59,514 nt of DNA from Hymenobacter terrenus (lineage in GTDB: Bacteria > Bacteroidota > Bacteroidia > Cytophagales > Hymenobacteraceae), in the NCBI RefSeq assembly GCF_000972495.1, contig NZ_LATM01000027.1, positions 1 through 59,514 of the forward strand, given 5' to 3'. Shown here in pieces: positions 1 to 8,013 of the stretch. The position numbers and the translations under genes were made by a program. The notes beneath the pieces were generated by a model that saw only the letters and a program-made list of their open reading frames with translations, was not told the DNA's origin and made no database searches. The number at the start of each line of letters is the position of its first letter. The first letter of the stretch is position 1.

Positions 1-984
1 CAGCACATCGCCGGGCGTCAGCGCCGACACCCCAATCAGCCAGCCATCGCCGCTGTGGGTCGTCGAAATCAGGTCGTGCCACAGGCCGCCCCCGCTGGCC
101 TGTCCCCGTAAGAAGATGCGGAACTGCAGGGAGGTAATGCCTGCCGCAGGTGTGGTGACTTGCACTGAGCCGCTGGCCGCGCCCGAGCCGGTGGCGGCGG
201 CGGGCACCGCTGCGCTGTTGCGAATCTGGGTGGGCCGGATATCGAGCTCCGGCGAGCCGCTGAGCTCGGAAAGGGTGAGTCCCGGGGTGAGCAAGTCCAA
301 CTCCGTAGAGATACCCAAGCTGGTCGTGGGCGTGGTGGTCGTCGAGCCCAGGCCCGTGAGGTGAACCACGGGGTTGACCACGGCCCGGTTGAAGGTGATG
401 GTCAGGTCCGCGAATTGATAGCGGGCATTGGGCGGGGCATTGTAGGGCAGGCCCTCGACCGAGGTATACACCTCCACCCCGTTGTTGGCCGTGGTGCTGA
501 GCCCACCGCTGGCCCCGCTGACGGAGGTGTAGTTGGCGTCCGTCGAGGCCCCAATGGAGTTTAGGGCCGGGAACAGGGCCAGGGCCGTTGCCGCGCTTCC
601 CGCGCTATTACTGCCCGCCCCGAACGCGACCCCCGTCCCTGTGCTCATCTGGGTGAGGGTCGAGAGCGCATACTGCTGGTTGCTGAGTGTGAACGTGGCC
701 GTCGTGGTGGGGGTAAAGGGGGTAAAGGTGTTGGCGACAGGATTATCCGGGTTGTTTTGGAAGGTGATAACCTGTGGCGCGATGGATGGCCCCGAGCCGG
801 TGGGATTGCCGGCGCCCGGCGCAAACTCCAGCGTGGACTGGGCCAGCACGGGGCTAAAAAGCAACGACAGGGGCAGCAGCGCCAGCCGTGCCCAGCCACG
901 GCTGGGCGGGCCGGGCCGGTGATCGACGCTACTCGCGGGTAGGCCCGGAGAAGCACCGCGCCGAATGCGTAAGAATTGTTTCAT
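1..984 (-). CDS. Secreted protein, N-terminal part (cut by window edge)
   Basis: The minus-strand frame is open from an ATG at 984 to the window edge, giving 328 residues without a stop. After a basic N-terminus a hydrophobic run (ALLPLSLLFSPVLA) ends at an AQS-type cleavage site near residue 49, so the protein is exported. The signal region is longer than usual, and a later start is possible. The mature part is rich in Thr, Ser, Gly, Ala and Asn, with stretches such as ITFNRAVVNPVVHL and ITSLQFRIFLRGQ. This resembles the N-terminal beta-sandwich of large Bacteroidota adhesin-like cell-surface proteins, which usually end in a T9SS sorting domain. The C-terminus lies outside the window, so the family and the sorting domain cannot be confirmed. 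It is preceded by a very long AT-rich intergenic region. Confidence 0.75.
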   Translation of the reverse strand, partial: MKQFLRIRRGASPGLPASSVDHRPGPPSRGWARLALLPLSLLFSPVLAQSTLEFAPGAGNPTGSGPSIAPQVITFQNNPDNPVANTFTPFTPTTTATFTLSNQQYALSTLTQMSTGTGVAFGAGSNSAGSAATALALFPALNSIGASTDANYTSVSGASGGLSTTANNGVEVYTSVEGLPYNAPPNARYQFADLTITFNRAVVNPVVHLTGLGSTTTTPTTSLGISTELDLLTPGLTLSELSGSPELDIRPTQIRNSAAVPAAATGSGAASGSVQVTTPAAGITSLQFRIFLRGQASGGGLWHDLISTTHSGDGWLIGVSALTPGDVL

Positions 985-2357
985 AAAAAAGATGTGGGGA
1001 ATGGATAAATGCAGGAAGGCACCGAGAGAAATTACATGCGTAGTTGACTGTTCGCTAACAGTCCACGCAAGAGTGTTTTAGTTTTTTTATGTATGAGAGG
1101 AGTAATCTTAATTTCTTAGATTTTATTTAATCGTAATTTTGATAATGCTTAGGATAATATTTCTGTTATTAGAGTTTAATTGCTTTCCATAGTCAAAAAA
1201 TGAATCATCATACTAGTCTTAGCTGTTGCTGTATGAATCATACGACGAATTTAGTAAGAAAAGATTGCTGACGAATAATGTTTTAGAATTTAGTTATAAA
1301 TAAAGAATAGCGAATATTTATTGATTTATTGGCTTTGGTTGAGTATTGAATATGGTTTTAGAAACTTGCAAATAACTTATCGTGCTTCAGGTTAAAAGGT
1401 TTAAGCCTTGCTTGTAATCACCTGAAAATCTATTGTGATTCCAAGATAATGAATTGATAAACAACATGTTTTACGGAAAAGATGTTAATTCATCAAAGAT
1501 AAATTAACATCAACAGAAATGTCCGAATAGCTAGTTCGTATGGTGTATTTTATTGATTTTGGAATTAGTCTTAAAAATGGAAACCACATTCCATTAATAG
1601 GAATTTTATTCTAATAATTGGAGGACATTATTCTGATTGCATAATGATTATTTGCGATAAGAACAAATGCGGAATTTATCATGTAATTTCAAAATAGCAG
1701 GTGATACTTGCTGTAGCATTGTTTAGGGTTAGCGCATTTGTTATAAATGCAATTTTATTTCTTATTTCAGTCCTGCGATTGCTGAAAAAAGAGCTGTAAA
1801 GCGGTTTTTTAAATCAGCTAAAATTATCGTGCTGTCTACTTTTTAGCAATGGTGTACACCAATAAGAAGCTCAAGCAAGTCTGAGATTCAGCATGGCATT
1901 CCCGGACCGAACGCACCAGCAACCAGCTTTACCATCGTGCCTGCCCAGTCATCCCCGCCTACTCCAATACAACGCCTGCATGCTTCAAGGCCAACATGTG
2001 CGCGGGGGCTCTTTCTAAGCCAGCCAGCAAGGGCATTCGATGTTCACTCAGGACAACGAAGAATGTGACGGGGCCAACTCTGCAAGCCGGTTGGGCGGAT
2101 TAATGGGTTATAAGTCAGTGCTATGTAATTCTGGTGCCGCGCTAGCGCAAATAGCTGTTTGATTGAACAGGAGCTTTGGCGGTGAAAAAAGCTTGGGCGG
2201 CCAGTTCCACGTCAGTAGAGCGCTTTAGGCTGGTTGGTTTGGCGCAATGCGCGGTGCTGTTTAGCGTTGGGGTAGAAGCCAGGATGGCGCGTTTCGCCTT
2301 TCCCGCCGTTCTTTTGCGTACTTCACCATGCGCGCTCTTTTCTGCGTGCCCCCACTG
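985..2357. other. Long gene-free region, AT-rich in its first 850 bases
   Basis: There is no convincing ORF between the secreted protein (leftward) and the OmpA-type protein (rightward). Positions about 1040-1860 are strikingly AT-rich compared with the GC-rich genes on both sides; 1860-2357 returns to mixed composition with short open stretches only. Around 1780-1820 there is an imperfect hairpin (GCTGA with an A-run against a T-run with TCAGC). It could hold divergent promoters, an untranslated leader or a small RNA, or be a decayed insertion; nothing decides between these. Confidence 0.5.
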
Positions 2358-4397
2358 ATGTTTCGACTGCTGTTGCTGTGCCTGTTGCTGCCTCTTTTTG
2401 CCTCCGCCCAAACGCCTTTTGTGCCCGATGAGCGAGCCTATTATGGATTGATAGACCGGGGTACCGGGCGCTGCCTCGATGTGGCCAGTGCCAGCACGGC
2501 CAGCGGCGCGCCGGCCGTGCAGTGGGAGTTTACGCACGCCACCAGCCAGCAGTGGCGCTTCGTGCCGGTGCGCGCTGGCAGCGAGTATTACCGCATTGAG
2601 GCCCGGCACAGTGGCCAATGCCTGACCGTGGACAAGGCCGGCGAGAATACGGCCTTGGTGCAGCGGCCATTCCAGGGGAGCGCGCAGCAGCAGTGGCGCC
2701 TGGTGCCGGCCGGCCCGCTGGGCAGCTACCAGCTCGAAAACAAGAGCGAGGGCCTCTGCGCCGCCCTGGCTTCCACCGACAAGTTCAATGGTACGCCGGT
2801 ACTGACCCAGAAAAACAATGGCCGCGCCAGCCAGCAGTGGCGGCTGTTTCGGCTGCGCCTGAACGTGGTGACGGCGGCTTCGCCCTTTGGCCCGCCGCAG
2901 CCGCTGAGTGGCTCTGTAAATTCGCCCGGCAACGAGATAGCGCCGGTGCTGGCGCCCGATGGCAAAGCGCTGTACTTCGCCCGCACCAAGTTTGCGGGCA
3001 ACACCGAGGGCAACACCGATTCCGGCGACGCCTGGATGAGCCAGAGCCGCGATGGCGGCCACACCTGGGGCCCGCCCACGCGCCTCGACGGCCTGAACAC
3101 GGCCCAGAATAATTCCATCGAAGGCACGACGGGCACCGGCGGCCAAATCCTGCTGGTGCGCGGCACCTACGAGCGCGACGGCACCTACCGCGACGAAGGG
3201 GTGAGCCGGGTGGCACAGGCCGCGGCCACCGCACCGGGTGCCACCCCCAAAAGCGTCCGCCCCGAAGCGCTGCGCATTGCCAGTTTCTATTCGGCGGTGC
3301 CCGGCACGGGCTTCTATATGTCGCCCGATGGGAAAATTCTGCTGCTCTCGCTGGAGCGCGGCGACTCGGAAGGTGGCAACGATATTTACCTGAGCCGGCC
3401 CGACGGCAGCGGCGGCTTTAAGGAGCCCCAGAGCCTGGGGGCGGTGCTGAACTCGCCTGGTTTCGACTTTGCCCCCTGGCTCGCGCCCGATGGCAAAACG
3501 CTGTATTTCGCCTCCTACGGCCACATGGGCTACGGCTCGGCCGATATCTTCGTGAGCCAGCGCCTCGACGACACCTGGTTTCGGTGGAGCGAGCCCCGCA
3601 ACCTGGGCCCGGCGCTGAACGGGCCCGGCTTCAACGCCTACTTTAGCATCGCGCCCGATGGCAAAACGGCTTACTTCTCTTCCTCAACTACCCCCAACGG
3701 CACTAACGACATCTGGCGCACCAACCGCGTGGTGCCCGCCGACTCGCTGCCAGCCGCGCCGGTAGCGGCTGTTACTGAAACGTCGGGCCGGGCCTTCTTG
3801 AGCGGGCGCGTGCTCGATGCCCGCACCAAGCAGCCGGTGCCGGGCGCGATAATAAAAGCCAATCTGCTGGCCAATGCCGCTGGCACGCAGTTCAACGCCA
3901 CCAGCAAGGCCGACAATACCGGCGGCTACCAGATGTCGCTGCTGCCGGGCAAATACTACCTCTCGGCCAACGGCGGTGGCTTTCTCACCGTGGGCGACAC
4001 ACTGGTGGCCACCGGCTCGCCCCGCCGCGACTTGCTGCTGCTGCCGGCAGCGGTGGGGGCCAAAGTCGACTTGCCCAGCATCATATTCGCCCAGGGCAAA
4101 GCCGGCCTGCTGGGCTCCTCCTACACCGAGCTGAACCGCTTGGCCATTGCCCTGCAAGCCAGCCCTAACACCGAAGTGCGCCTCGAAGGCCACACCGACA
4201 ACGTGGGCCCGGCCGACAAAAACCAGCAGCTTTCCGAAGACCGGGTGGCCGAGGTGAAGCGCTACCTCGTGGGTCGCGGCGTCGATGAAAAGCGCATCAC
4301 CACGGTCGGTTTCGGGGGCTCGAAGCCTAAGTATTCCAACGAGCGCGAAGAAACCCGCCGGCTCAACCGGCGAGTGGAGCTAGTGATTGTGAGGTAA
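2358..4397 (+). CDS. Ricin-B-lectin / PD40 propeller / OmpA-domain outer-membrane protein
   Basis: This is an exported protein of 679 residues; I chose the ATG at 2358 because a clean signal peptide (FRLLLLCLLLPLFASAQ) follows, rather than the in-frame ATG at 2328. Residues about 25-165 contain three QQWR motifs (QQWRFVPV, QQWRLVPA, QQWRLFRL) typical of ricin-type beta-trefoil carbohydrate-binding repeats. About 185-475 carries PD40 propeller blades (APDGKALYFAR, SPDGKILLLS, APDGKTLYFAS, APDGKTAYFSS). A carboxypeptidase-regulatory-like beta-sandwich follows (LSGRVLDARTKQPVPGAII). The last 105 residues are an OmpA peptidoglycan-binding domain (LEGHTDNVG, LSEDRVAEVKRYL, RRLNRRVEL). It probably sits at the outer membrane, binding glycan outside or in the periplasm and murein through OmpA. 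It stands alone and faces a terminator shared with the next leftward gene. Confidence 0.9.
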   Translation: MFRLLLLCLLLPLFASAQTPFVPDERAYYGLIDRGTGRCLDVASASTASGAPAVQWEFTHATSQQWRFVPVRAGSEYYRIEARHSGQCLTVDKAGENTALVQRPFQGSAQQQWRLVPAGPLGSYQLENKSEGLCAALASTDKFNGTPVLTQKNNGRASQQWRLFRLRLNVVTAASPFGPPQPLSGSVNSPGNEIAPVLAPDGKALYFARTKFAGNTEGNTDSGDAWMSQSRDGGHTWGPPTRLDGLNTAQNNSIEGTTGTGGQILLVRGTYERDGTYRDEGVSRVAQAAATAPGATPKSVRPEALRIASFYSAVPGTGFYMSPDGKILLLSLERGDSEGGNDIYLSRPDGSGGFKEPQSLGAVLNSPGFDFAPWLAPDGKTLYFASYGHMGYGSADIFVSQRLDDTWFRWSEPRNLGPALNGPGFNAYFSIAPDGKTAYFSSSTTPNGTNDIWRTNRVVPADSLPAAPVAAVTETSGRAFLSGRVLDARTKQPVPGAIIKANLLANAAGTQFNATSKADNTGGYQMSLLPGKYYLSANGGGFLTVGDTLVATGSPRRDLLLLPAAVGAKVDLPSIIFAQGKAGLLGSSYTELNRLAIALQASPNTEVRLEGHTDNVGPADKNQQLSEDRVAEVKRYLVGRGVDEKRITTVGFGGSKPKYSNEREETRRLNRRVELVIVR

Positions 4398-4468
4398 GTA
4401 ATCATGCAAAAGCACTAGTGGTCTTCAGGTCGTCATGCTGTTTAGTTAGCCGAAAATCATCAGGAACG

Positions 4469-4556
4469 GTCATGCTGCGCTTGTTGAAGCAGCTCTACCG
4501 CTTCGTCTGCGCCGTTCAATGAAGCGGTAGAGCTGCTTCGACAAGCGCAGCATGAC
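4469..4556. repeat. Long dispersed palindrome, copy 1
   Basis: Near-perfect inverted repeat of 88 bases whose arms start GTCATGCTGCGCTTG and end CAAGCGCAGCATGAC, with the inner stem AGCTCTACCGCTTC / GAAGCGGTAGAGCT. The same sequence recurs at 30960-31047, with conserved flanks outside the palindrome, and in a variant form at 6044-6144. It lies just after a stop codon, as copy 3 does. Confidence 0.9.
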
Positions 4557-4597
4557 TGGCTTTAGTAAATCAAACAACTTCCCAAGCCACAGGTCTG

Positions 4598-4638
4598 AAA
4601 AAAGCCCCACTGCCAGTAGGCAAGTGGAGCTTTTTTTT
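4598..4638. terminator. Bidirectional intrinsic terminator
   Basis: Hairpin AAAAAGCCCCACT ... AGTGGAGCTTTTT with one mismatch, flanked by an A-run on the left and eight T on the right. It lies between convergent genes, so it can end both the OmpA-type gene and the leftward coiled-coil gene. Confidence 0.75.
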
Positions 4639-4700
4639 GGGCTTTTTGCTCGTCAGGCTGCGCTTGTCGAAGCCTGACGGGCGGGAATGAGTGCGGCTTC

Positions 4701-5120
4701 CTACGAGGACAGGGCGGCGCGGCGGGTAGCAATGCCGGCCTTCACGGTGGTGAGCAGGGCCACTTGCTGGGCAATCTGCTCGACATCGACCTGGGCCAGG
4801 AAGCGGTTGGTGCCGGTCACCTGCTGGCTGCACTTGGTGAGCTTCTTGCGCAGCACCACGAGGGCTTCGCGCTCGTCGGTCAGGTCACTCAGCACCTTGG
4901 CATCGAGTCCGGGCTCGGCCAGGCGATAGTCGAGGGAAGAGATTTCACCGGTCACCTTGCTCAGCTGAGCGGTGATGTCGGTTTTGGAACGGTCGGCGCG
5001 CTCGTCGGCCACGTCGGCATTGATGTCGCGGGCCGCGAAGGTTTTCAGCTCAAAGGTGACGTCGGCATCGGCGGCGTCGCATTGCGCTAGGTCGGTGAGG
5101 ATGGTGTAATCGATGGCCAT
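4701..5120 (-). CDS. Small coiled-coil protein with AQCDA motif (toxin locus A)
   Basis: A soluble, acidic, helix-rich protein of 139 residues. I place the start at the ATG at 5120 (MAIDYTILTDL), 18 codons inside the longest frame, because the extension reads through an AT-rich promoter-like region. Residues 12-16 are AQCDA; the rest is predicted coiled coil (LSKVTGEISSLDYRLA, LTDEREALVVLRKKLTK). A paralogue with the same length, the same AQCDA position and a similar central heptad region lies at 40450-40875, in the same relation to a TssD-toxin gene. There is no signal peptide and no recognised family. It could be a chaperone or adaptor for T6SS cargo, or an unrelated conserved protein; the repeated neighbourhood is the only clue. 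Confidence 0.8.
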   Translation of the reverse strand: MAIDYTILTDLAQCDAADADVTFELKTFAARDINADVADERADRSKTDITAQLSKVTGEISSLDYRLAEPGLDAKVLSDLTDEREALVVLRKKLTKCSQQVTGTNRFLAQVDVEQIAQQVALLTTVKAGIATRRAALSS

Positions 5121-5151
5121 GAGGGTAAAAAAGTTAGGGTTGATGTATAGC

Positions 5152-5159
5152 CAAATGTA
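5152..5159 (-). promoter_or_regulatory. Candidate -7 promoter element (TACATTTG)
   Basis: On the minus strand TACATTTG fits the Bacteroidota -7 consensus TANNTTTG about 31 bases upstream of the 5120 start, inside an AT-rich stretch. A properly spaced -33 TTTG is not evident. Confidence 0.4.
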
Positions 5160-5279
5160 GCGCTTTAAATACAAAGAATTTTATATTATTATCAAAATCC
5201 GTTTATCTCCAATCATTTATTCTAAAAGAGGAGGTAGGCAGGGGCATTCGGCGCTTGCGAAGGGCTTGCCGGCCGCCAC

Positions 5280-5891
5280 TCAGGGTCGCCGTTTATCCGC
5301 CTCACGCGGGCGGGGGCCGAGCGCCGCTATTTCGGCCGTGAGAGCGGCCCGGCGGGCGCGCAGCAGGTGCCAGCGGGTGGCGGCGGCCACAGGCAGGGGG
5401 TGGGCGTGCCGGGTCAGCCAGCCCCGGAGCCAGGCGGTGCGGGCAGGGTCGGCGGGGTCGGCAGTAGCTTCGGCGGCCTGAAGTAGCGCCGGCAGGGCCT
5501 GGGCCCAATGGCGGGCCACGCGGACTTGCTGCTCGATGCCAGCCAGCTCTTTTTCGAGGCGCTCGGCCTGCCGCTGGCACACCCGGCGGCGGTAGTCCAG
5601 CTCGGTAGAGTCGGGGGCGGGGAGTTCGGGCGGCAGGCCTTCGGCGGGCAATGCTTCGGGCGGCGGGGCTTCGGCGGCCGGCGCTTGGAGGGGGGCGGAC
5701 GGGGGCAGGTGCCGGGCCAGCGGCTCAAGGGCCAGCCACAGCGCCCCGGTGAGGCGGCGGCGGCCGGCCTCGATGTGCTTGACGAGCACCGGGCTCACGC
5801 CCAGGTACAGGGCCAGGGCTTTTTGCTCCAGGCCAAAGTGCTGGCGGACACGGGCCGGCAACGACGACCCGGCGGGCGGGGAAGGGGGCAT
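5280..5891 (-). CDS. XRE-like helix-turn-helix regulator with helical C-terminal domain (locus A)
   Basis: A protein of 203 residues; the start is taken at the ATG at 5891, since the frame upstream of it crosses the operator-like repeats. Residues about 10-60 form a Cro/C1-type HTH (LEQKALALYLGVSPVLVKHIEAGRR). A Pro/Ala/Glu-rich linker follows, then a basic helical region (RQAERLEKELAGIEQQ). A paralogue of the same architecture, sharing the EAGRR end of the recognition helix, is at 42886-43482 in toxin locus B. Inverted GGGTAC repeats sit directly upstream, so it probably controls its own promoter and perhaps the divergent TssD-toxin gene. DNA binding is family knowledge; the target is inferred. 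Confidence 0.8.
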   Translation of the reverse strand: MPPSPPAGSSLPARVRQHFGLEQKALALYLGVSPVLVKHIEAGRRRLTGALWLALEPLARHLPPSAPLQAPAAEAPPPEALPAEGLPPELPAPDSTELDYRRRVCQRQAERLEKELAGIEQQVRVARHWAQALPALLQAAEATADPADPARTAWLRGWLTRHAHPLPVAAATRWHLLRARRAALTAEIAALGPRPREADKRRP

Positions 5892-5907
5892 GAGGGAGAG
5901 CGAACAG

Positions 5908-5997
5908 TGTACCTTCGTGAAGAAGAAACTTTCACAAGGGTACAATATTTTCAGGTAAACTGTACCCTTATTGGAGTTTTATTTTTATAGGGGTACA
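5908..5997. promoter_or_regulatory. Operator array upstream of the XRE-like gene (GGGTAC repeats)
   Basis: Four related half-sites: TGTACCTT at 5908-5915, AAGGGTACA at 5936-5944, TGTACCCTT at 5961-5969 and GGGGTACA at 5990-5997. The middle two form a perfect 9-bp inverted repeat with a 16-base spacer. Position and symmetry suggest autoregulation by the HTH protein encoded at 5280-5891. Confidence 0.6.
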
Positions 5998-6043
5998 TAG
6001 GTGAGCGCATGCTATAAGAAGCTGTTTAGGAAGTGTTGTTGCC

Positions 6044-6144
6044 CGTCATGCCTCATCTGGCGTCCGCTTGTCGAAGCATCTCTACCGCCTCGTTTGAGCC
6101 GTTCAACGAAGCGGTAGAGATGCTTCGACAAGCGCAGCATGACG
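6044..6144. repeat. Long dispersed palindrome, variant copy 2
   Basis: Inverted repeat related to the copies at 4469 and 30960. The core CTTGTCGAAGC...CTCTACCGC pairs with GCGGTAGAG...GCTTCGACAAG, and the outer ends are CGTCATG and CATGACG. It lies between the XRE-like gene and the divergent TssD-toxin gene. Confidence 0.85.
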
Positions 6145-6319
6145 TTTTAACTGATGTTGGTGACTTTCTAAACGGCTTCTAAGAACAGAGTGCGTTTTCT
6201 TGGCCTCAGAGACCTCATCTGGCGGGGGGAACATCGGACCAACCGAACGTTGATTGAACTACCCACGCATTTTACGGCAGCCTTTTCGAGCTAGGAACGG
6301 TAGAAAAGAAGCCGCGCTG

Positions 6320-6327
6320 TAGCTTTG
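6320..6327 (+). promoter_or_regulatory. Candidate -7 element of the TssD-Ntox15 gene (TAGCTTTG)
   Basis: TAGCTTTG matches TANNTTTG 40 bases before the start codon. The paralogous toxin gene at 41038 has TAGTTTTG 42 bases before its ATG, followed by a similar CCTCC-rich leader. The conservation supports a real promoter; no clear -33 element is seen. Confidence 0.5.
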
Positions 6328-6359
6328 GAACCTCCTTCCACCGTTACTCCCTTCTACCA

Positions 6360-7157
6360 ATGGGTGCCATCTATGCCGAGCTGCATATCGCCGGGCACAT
6401 CTACCCCCTCATTACCTGTACCTATGGGGTTCATCAAGGCACCAACGAGCGGGGCCGGGCCATTGAGCGCGTCCGCCACGGCAAGGTAGACTTGGTGATG
6501 GACGTGCCGAACGATACATTCCTCGAAGCCCTGGCAGCGGCGCCCGCCACGCACTACCCGGCCGATGTTACCTTCTTCGACAGCGCCGGGGGCATTTCCA
6601 TCGAGACGGTGAGCCTGGCCAGGGCCTATTGCACGGGCTACGAGGAGGAGTTCGAGGAAGGCGAACACGGCCGTTACGTGGCTTACGTGGAGCTGACTGG
6701 CCCCGGTGGTTTCACGATGAGCGTGGGCGGCCCGGCCGCGGCATTTGTGGCCCCGGCCGCACGGGACCACGGGGTGCCGCCGGTGGCCGCCCTAACGGCC
6801 GCCCGGCCCTTCGTGGTGGGGGCTGACGGGGTGCCGCGCCTGCCGCGCATCACGGCCGACCCGCCGTTTGAGGTGAAAGGCGGCACCAAACACAAGCCTG
6901 CCCTAAACCGGGGCGAGTACGTACGCCAACTCACGGGCCAACAGCAAGGGATGAACCGACTCACCGTGGCCGAGTTTCTCGCCAACCGCGATGCCTACCA
7001 GAACCGCAAAAAGACCAAGCCCGACGGCCGAGACCCCAAGGGCAATAAAGCCCAAGAATTGGCGCGGACTGAAGCGTTGAGAGATAAAGCGGAGGAACTA
7101 CTAGATGCCGACGAAAATCTAACCCGCAAGCAAGCATTAATTCAGGCCCAGAAGTAG
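6360..7157 (+). CDS. TssD (Hcp-like) T6SS tube protein fused to an Ntox15 toxin, cut short by TAG
   Basis: Residues 1 to about 135 match the Bacteroidota type VI secretion tube family TssD: GVHQGTNERGRAIERVRHG, a VPNDTFLEAL segment, DVTFFDSAGG, AYCTGYEEEFEEGEHG and the strand YVAYVELTGP. A short linker (FVVGADGVPRLPRI) leads to the N-terminal part of a polymorphic toxin type 15 domain (MNRLTVAEFLANRDAY, QLTGQQQG). The frame ends at TAG 7155-7157, but the same frame continues with the rest of Ntox15, including the HxxD motif. The predicted 265-residue product would therefore be a tube protein with an inactive toxin stub. The first 140 codons are almost identical to the second TssD fusion at 41038. 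As a TssD-CT fusion it would be loaded into the inner tube and fired into rival cells. Confidence 0.85.
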   Translation: MGAIYAELHIAGHIYPLITCTYGVHQGTNERGRAIERVRHGKVDLVMDVPNDTFLEALAAAPATHYPADVTFFDSAGGISIETVSLARAYCTGYEEEFEEGEHGRYVAYVELTGPGGFTMSVGGPAAAFVAPAARDHGVPPVAALTAARPFVVGADGVPRLPRITADPPFEVKGGTKHKPALNRGEYVRQLTGQQQGMNRLTVAEFLANRDAYQNRKKTKPDGRDPKGNKAQELARTEALRDKAEELLDADENLTRKQALIQAQK

Positions 7158-7376
7158 CTGGATACGCAAACCGCGCTGCATGACCCGGACCAGATTGCAG
7201 GCGGTCATGGTCATCTGATTAGCGGCATGGGCGATGCGCGAGTCAACTACGCTATCGGTGGAGCTTGGCCCAAGCGCATCAAGGGCATTGACCGCCAGAT
7301 TCGTGACTATGCCGCTGCCATGACGCCCGAAGAACAAGCTACCACCTACCTGGACATCGCTTTGCCAGTACTTTAA
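7158..7376 (+). pseudogene. Ntox15 DNase C-terminal part stranded behind the amber codon
   Basis: In the same frame as the TssD fusion, directly after TAG 7155-7157, 72 codons run to TAA 7374-7376. They encode ALHDPDQIAGG, GMGDARVN and a IGGAWPKRI...ID...AAAMTPEE segment. This is the catalytic half of Ntox15; H274 and D277 (counting the TAG as residue 266) form the HxxD motif described for Tde-type DNase effectors. There is no independent start codon. One base change at the TAG would restore a 338-residue effector, so the inactivation is recent, a sequencing error, or suppressed. Confidence 0.8.
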
Positions 7377-7428
7377 ATACAGCTTATTTCGCTCGTGCCC
7401 CCATTATTTATCAGTTCTCTTCTTTGTT

Positions 7429-8004
7429 ATGCTTACTAAGCTGCTTGCTCGTTTCCCAGAATATACCATTGTTGACCGGCCAGCACCGGAGGTCCTCACC
7501 CGTTACCGCGACCGGGTACCGCCGGAACTGCTGGAGGTCTGGGAGCAGTATGGCTTCGGCACGTTCTGCGACGGCTACCTGAAGGTGGTGAACCCCGACG
7601 ACTATGCCGACCTGCTGGCCGACACCTATCAACTCACGAGTACCCCTGCTCCAGCCCCGCCCGTCGTGCTCTTCGCTACAGGGATGGGCGACCTCATTAT
7701 TTGGGAACGCGGATACTTAGTACTGGTGGATTATCGGCATGGCCACACGGGTGTTGTCGGTAAAGATTTAAAGTTATTTTTTCGCAACCTGAGTGATGGG
7801 GGAGAAACCCTAGCGGAAGAGTTTTTTTGGGAGCCGTATCCTGCCGCTCGCGAACGATTAGGCGAACCCGCCTTCGACGAGTGCTTCGGCTACGTGCCCC
7901 TGCTGGCCCTGGGTGGGCCCGAAACCGTGGAGCACTTGGAGAAGGTGAAGTTGCGCGAGCATATCTTCCTTATTAGTCAGTTCACTGGTATCCTTGAACG
8001 TTAG
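7429..8004 (+). CDS. Tdi1-type immunity protein (GAD-like / DUF1851), copy 1
   Basis: A 191-residue cytosolic protein. The N-terminal half fits the GAD-like domain of Tdi1-type T6SS immunity proteins (RYRDRVPPELLEVWEQYGFG, GYLKVVNPDDYADLL). The C-terminal half fits DUF1851 (FDECFGYVPLLALGGPETVEHLEKVKL). It lies 52 bases after the Ntox15 remnant; Tde/Tdi pairs have exactly this order, toxin then immunity. The inferred role is to bind and block the Ntox15 DNase. A second copy follows after 9 bases, almost identical at both ends and divergent around residues 70-140. The gene is intact although its toxin is broken, as expected if it still protects against sister cells. Confidence 0.85.
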   Translation: MLTKLLARFPEYTIVDRPAPEVLTRYRDRVPPELLEVWEQYGFGTFCDGYLKVVNPDDYADLLADTYQLTSTPAPAPPVVLFATGMGDLIIWERGYLVLVDYRHGHTGVVGKDLKLFFRNLSDGGETLAEEFFWEPYPAARERLGEPAFDECFGYVPLLALGGPETVEHLEKVKLREHIFLISQFTGILER

Positions 8005-8013
8005 CTACTGCCC

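Noticed and set aside
2142..3524. 460-codon minus-strand ORF opposite the OmpA-type gene
   Set aside because: Antisense shadow caused by high GC; no recognisable domain, while the plus strand has a full multi-domain protein with a signal peptide.
7155..7157. Amber codon as a pyrrolysine or programmed read-through site
   Set aside because: No pyrrolysine machinery is expected in Bacteroidota, and no stimulatory structure is evident. A point mutation or sequencing error is simpler.
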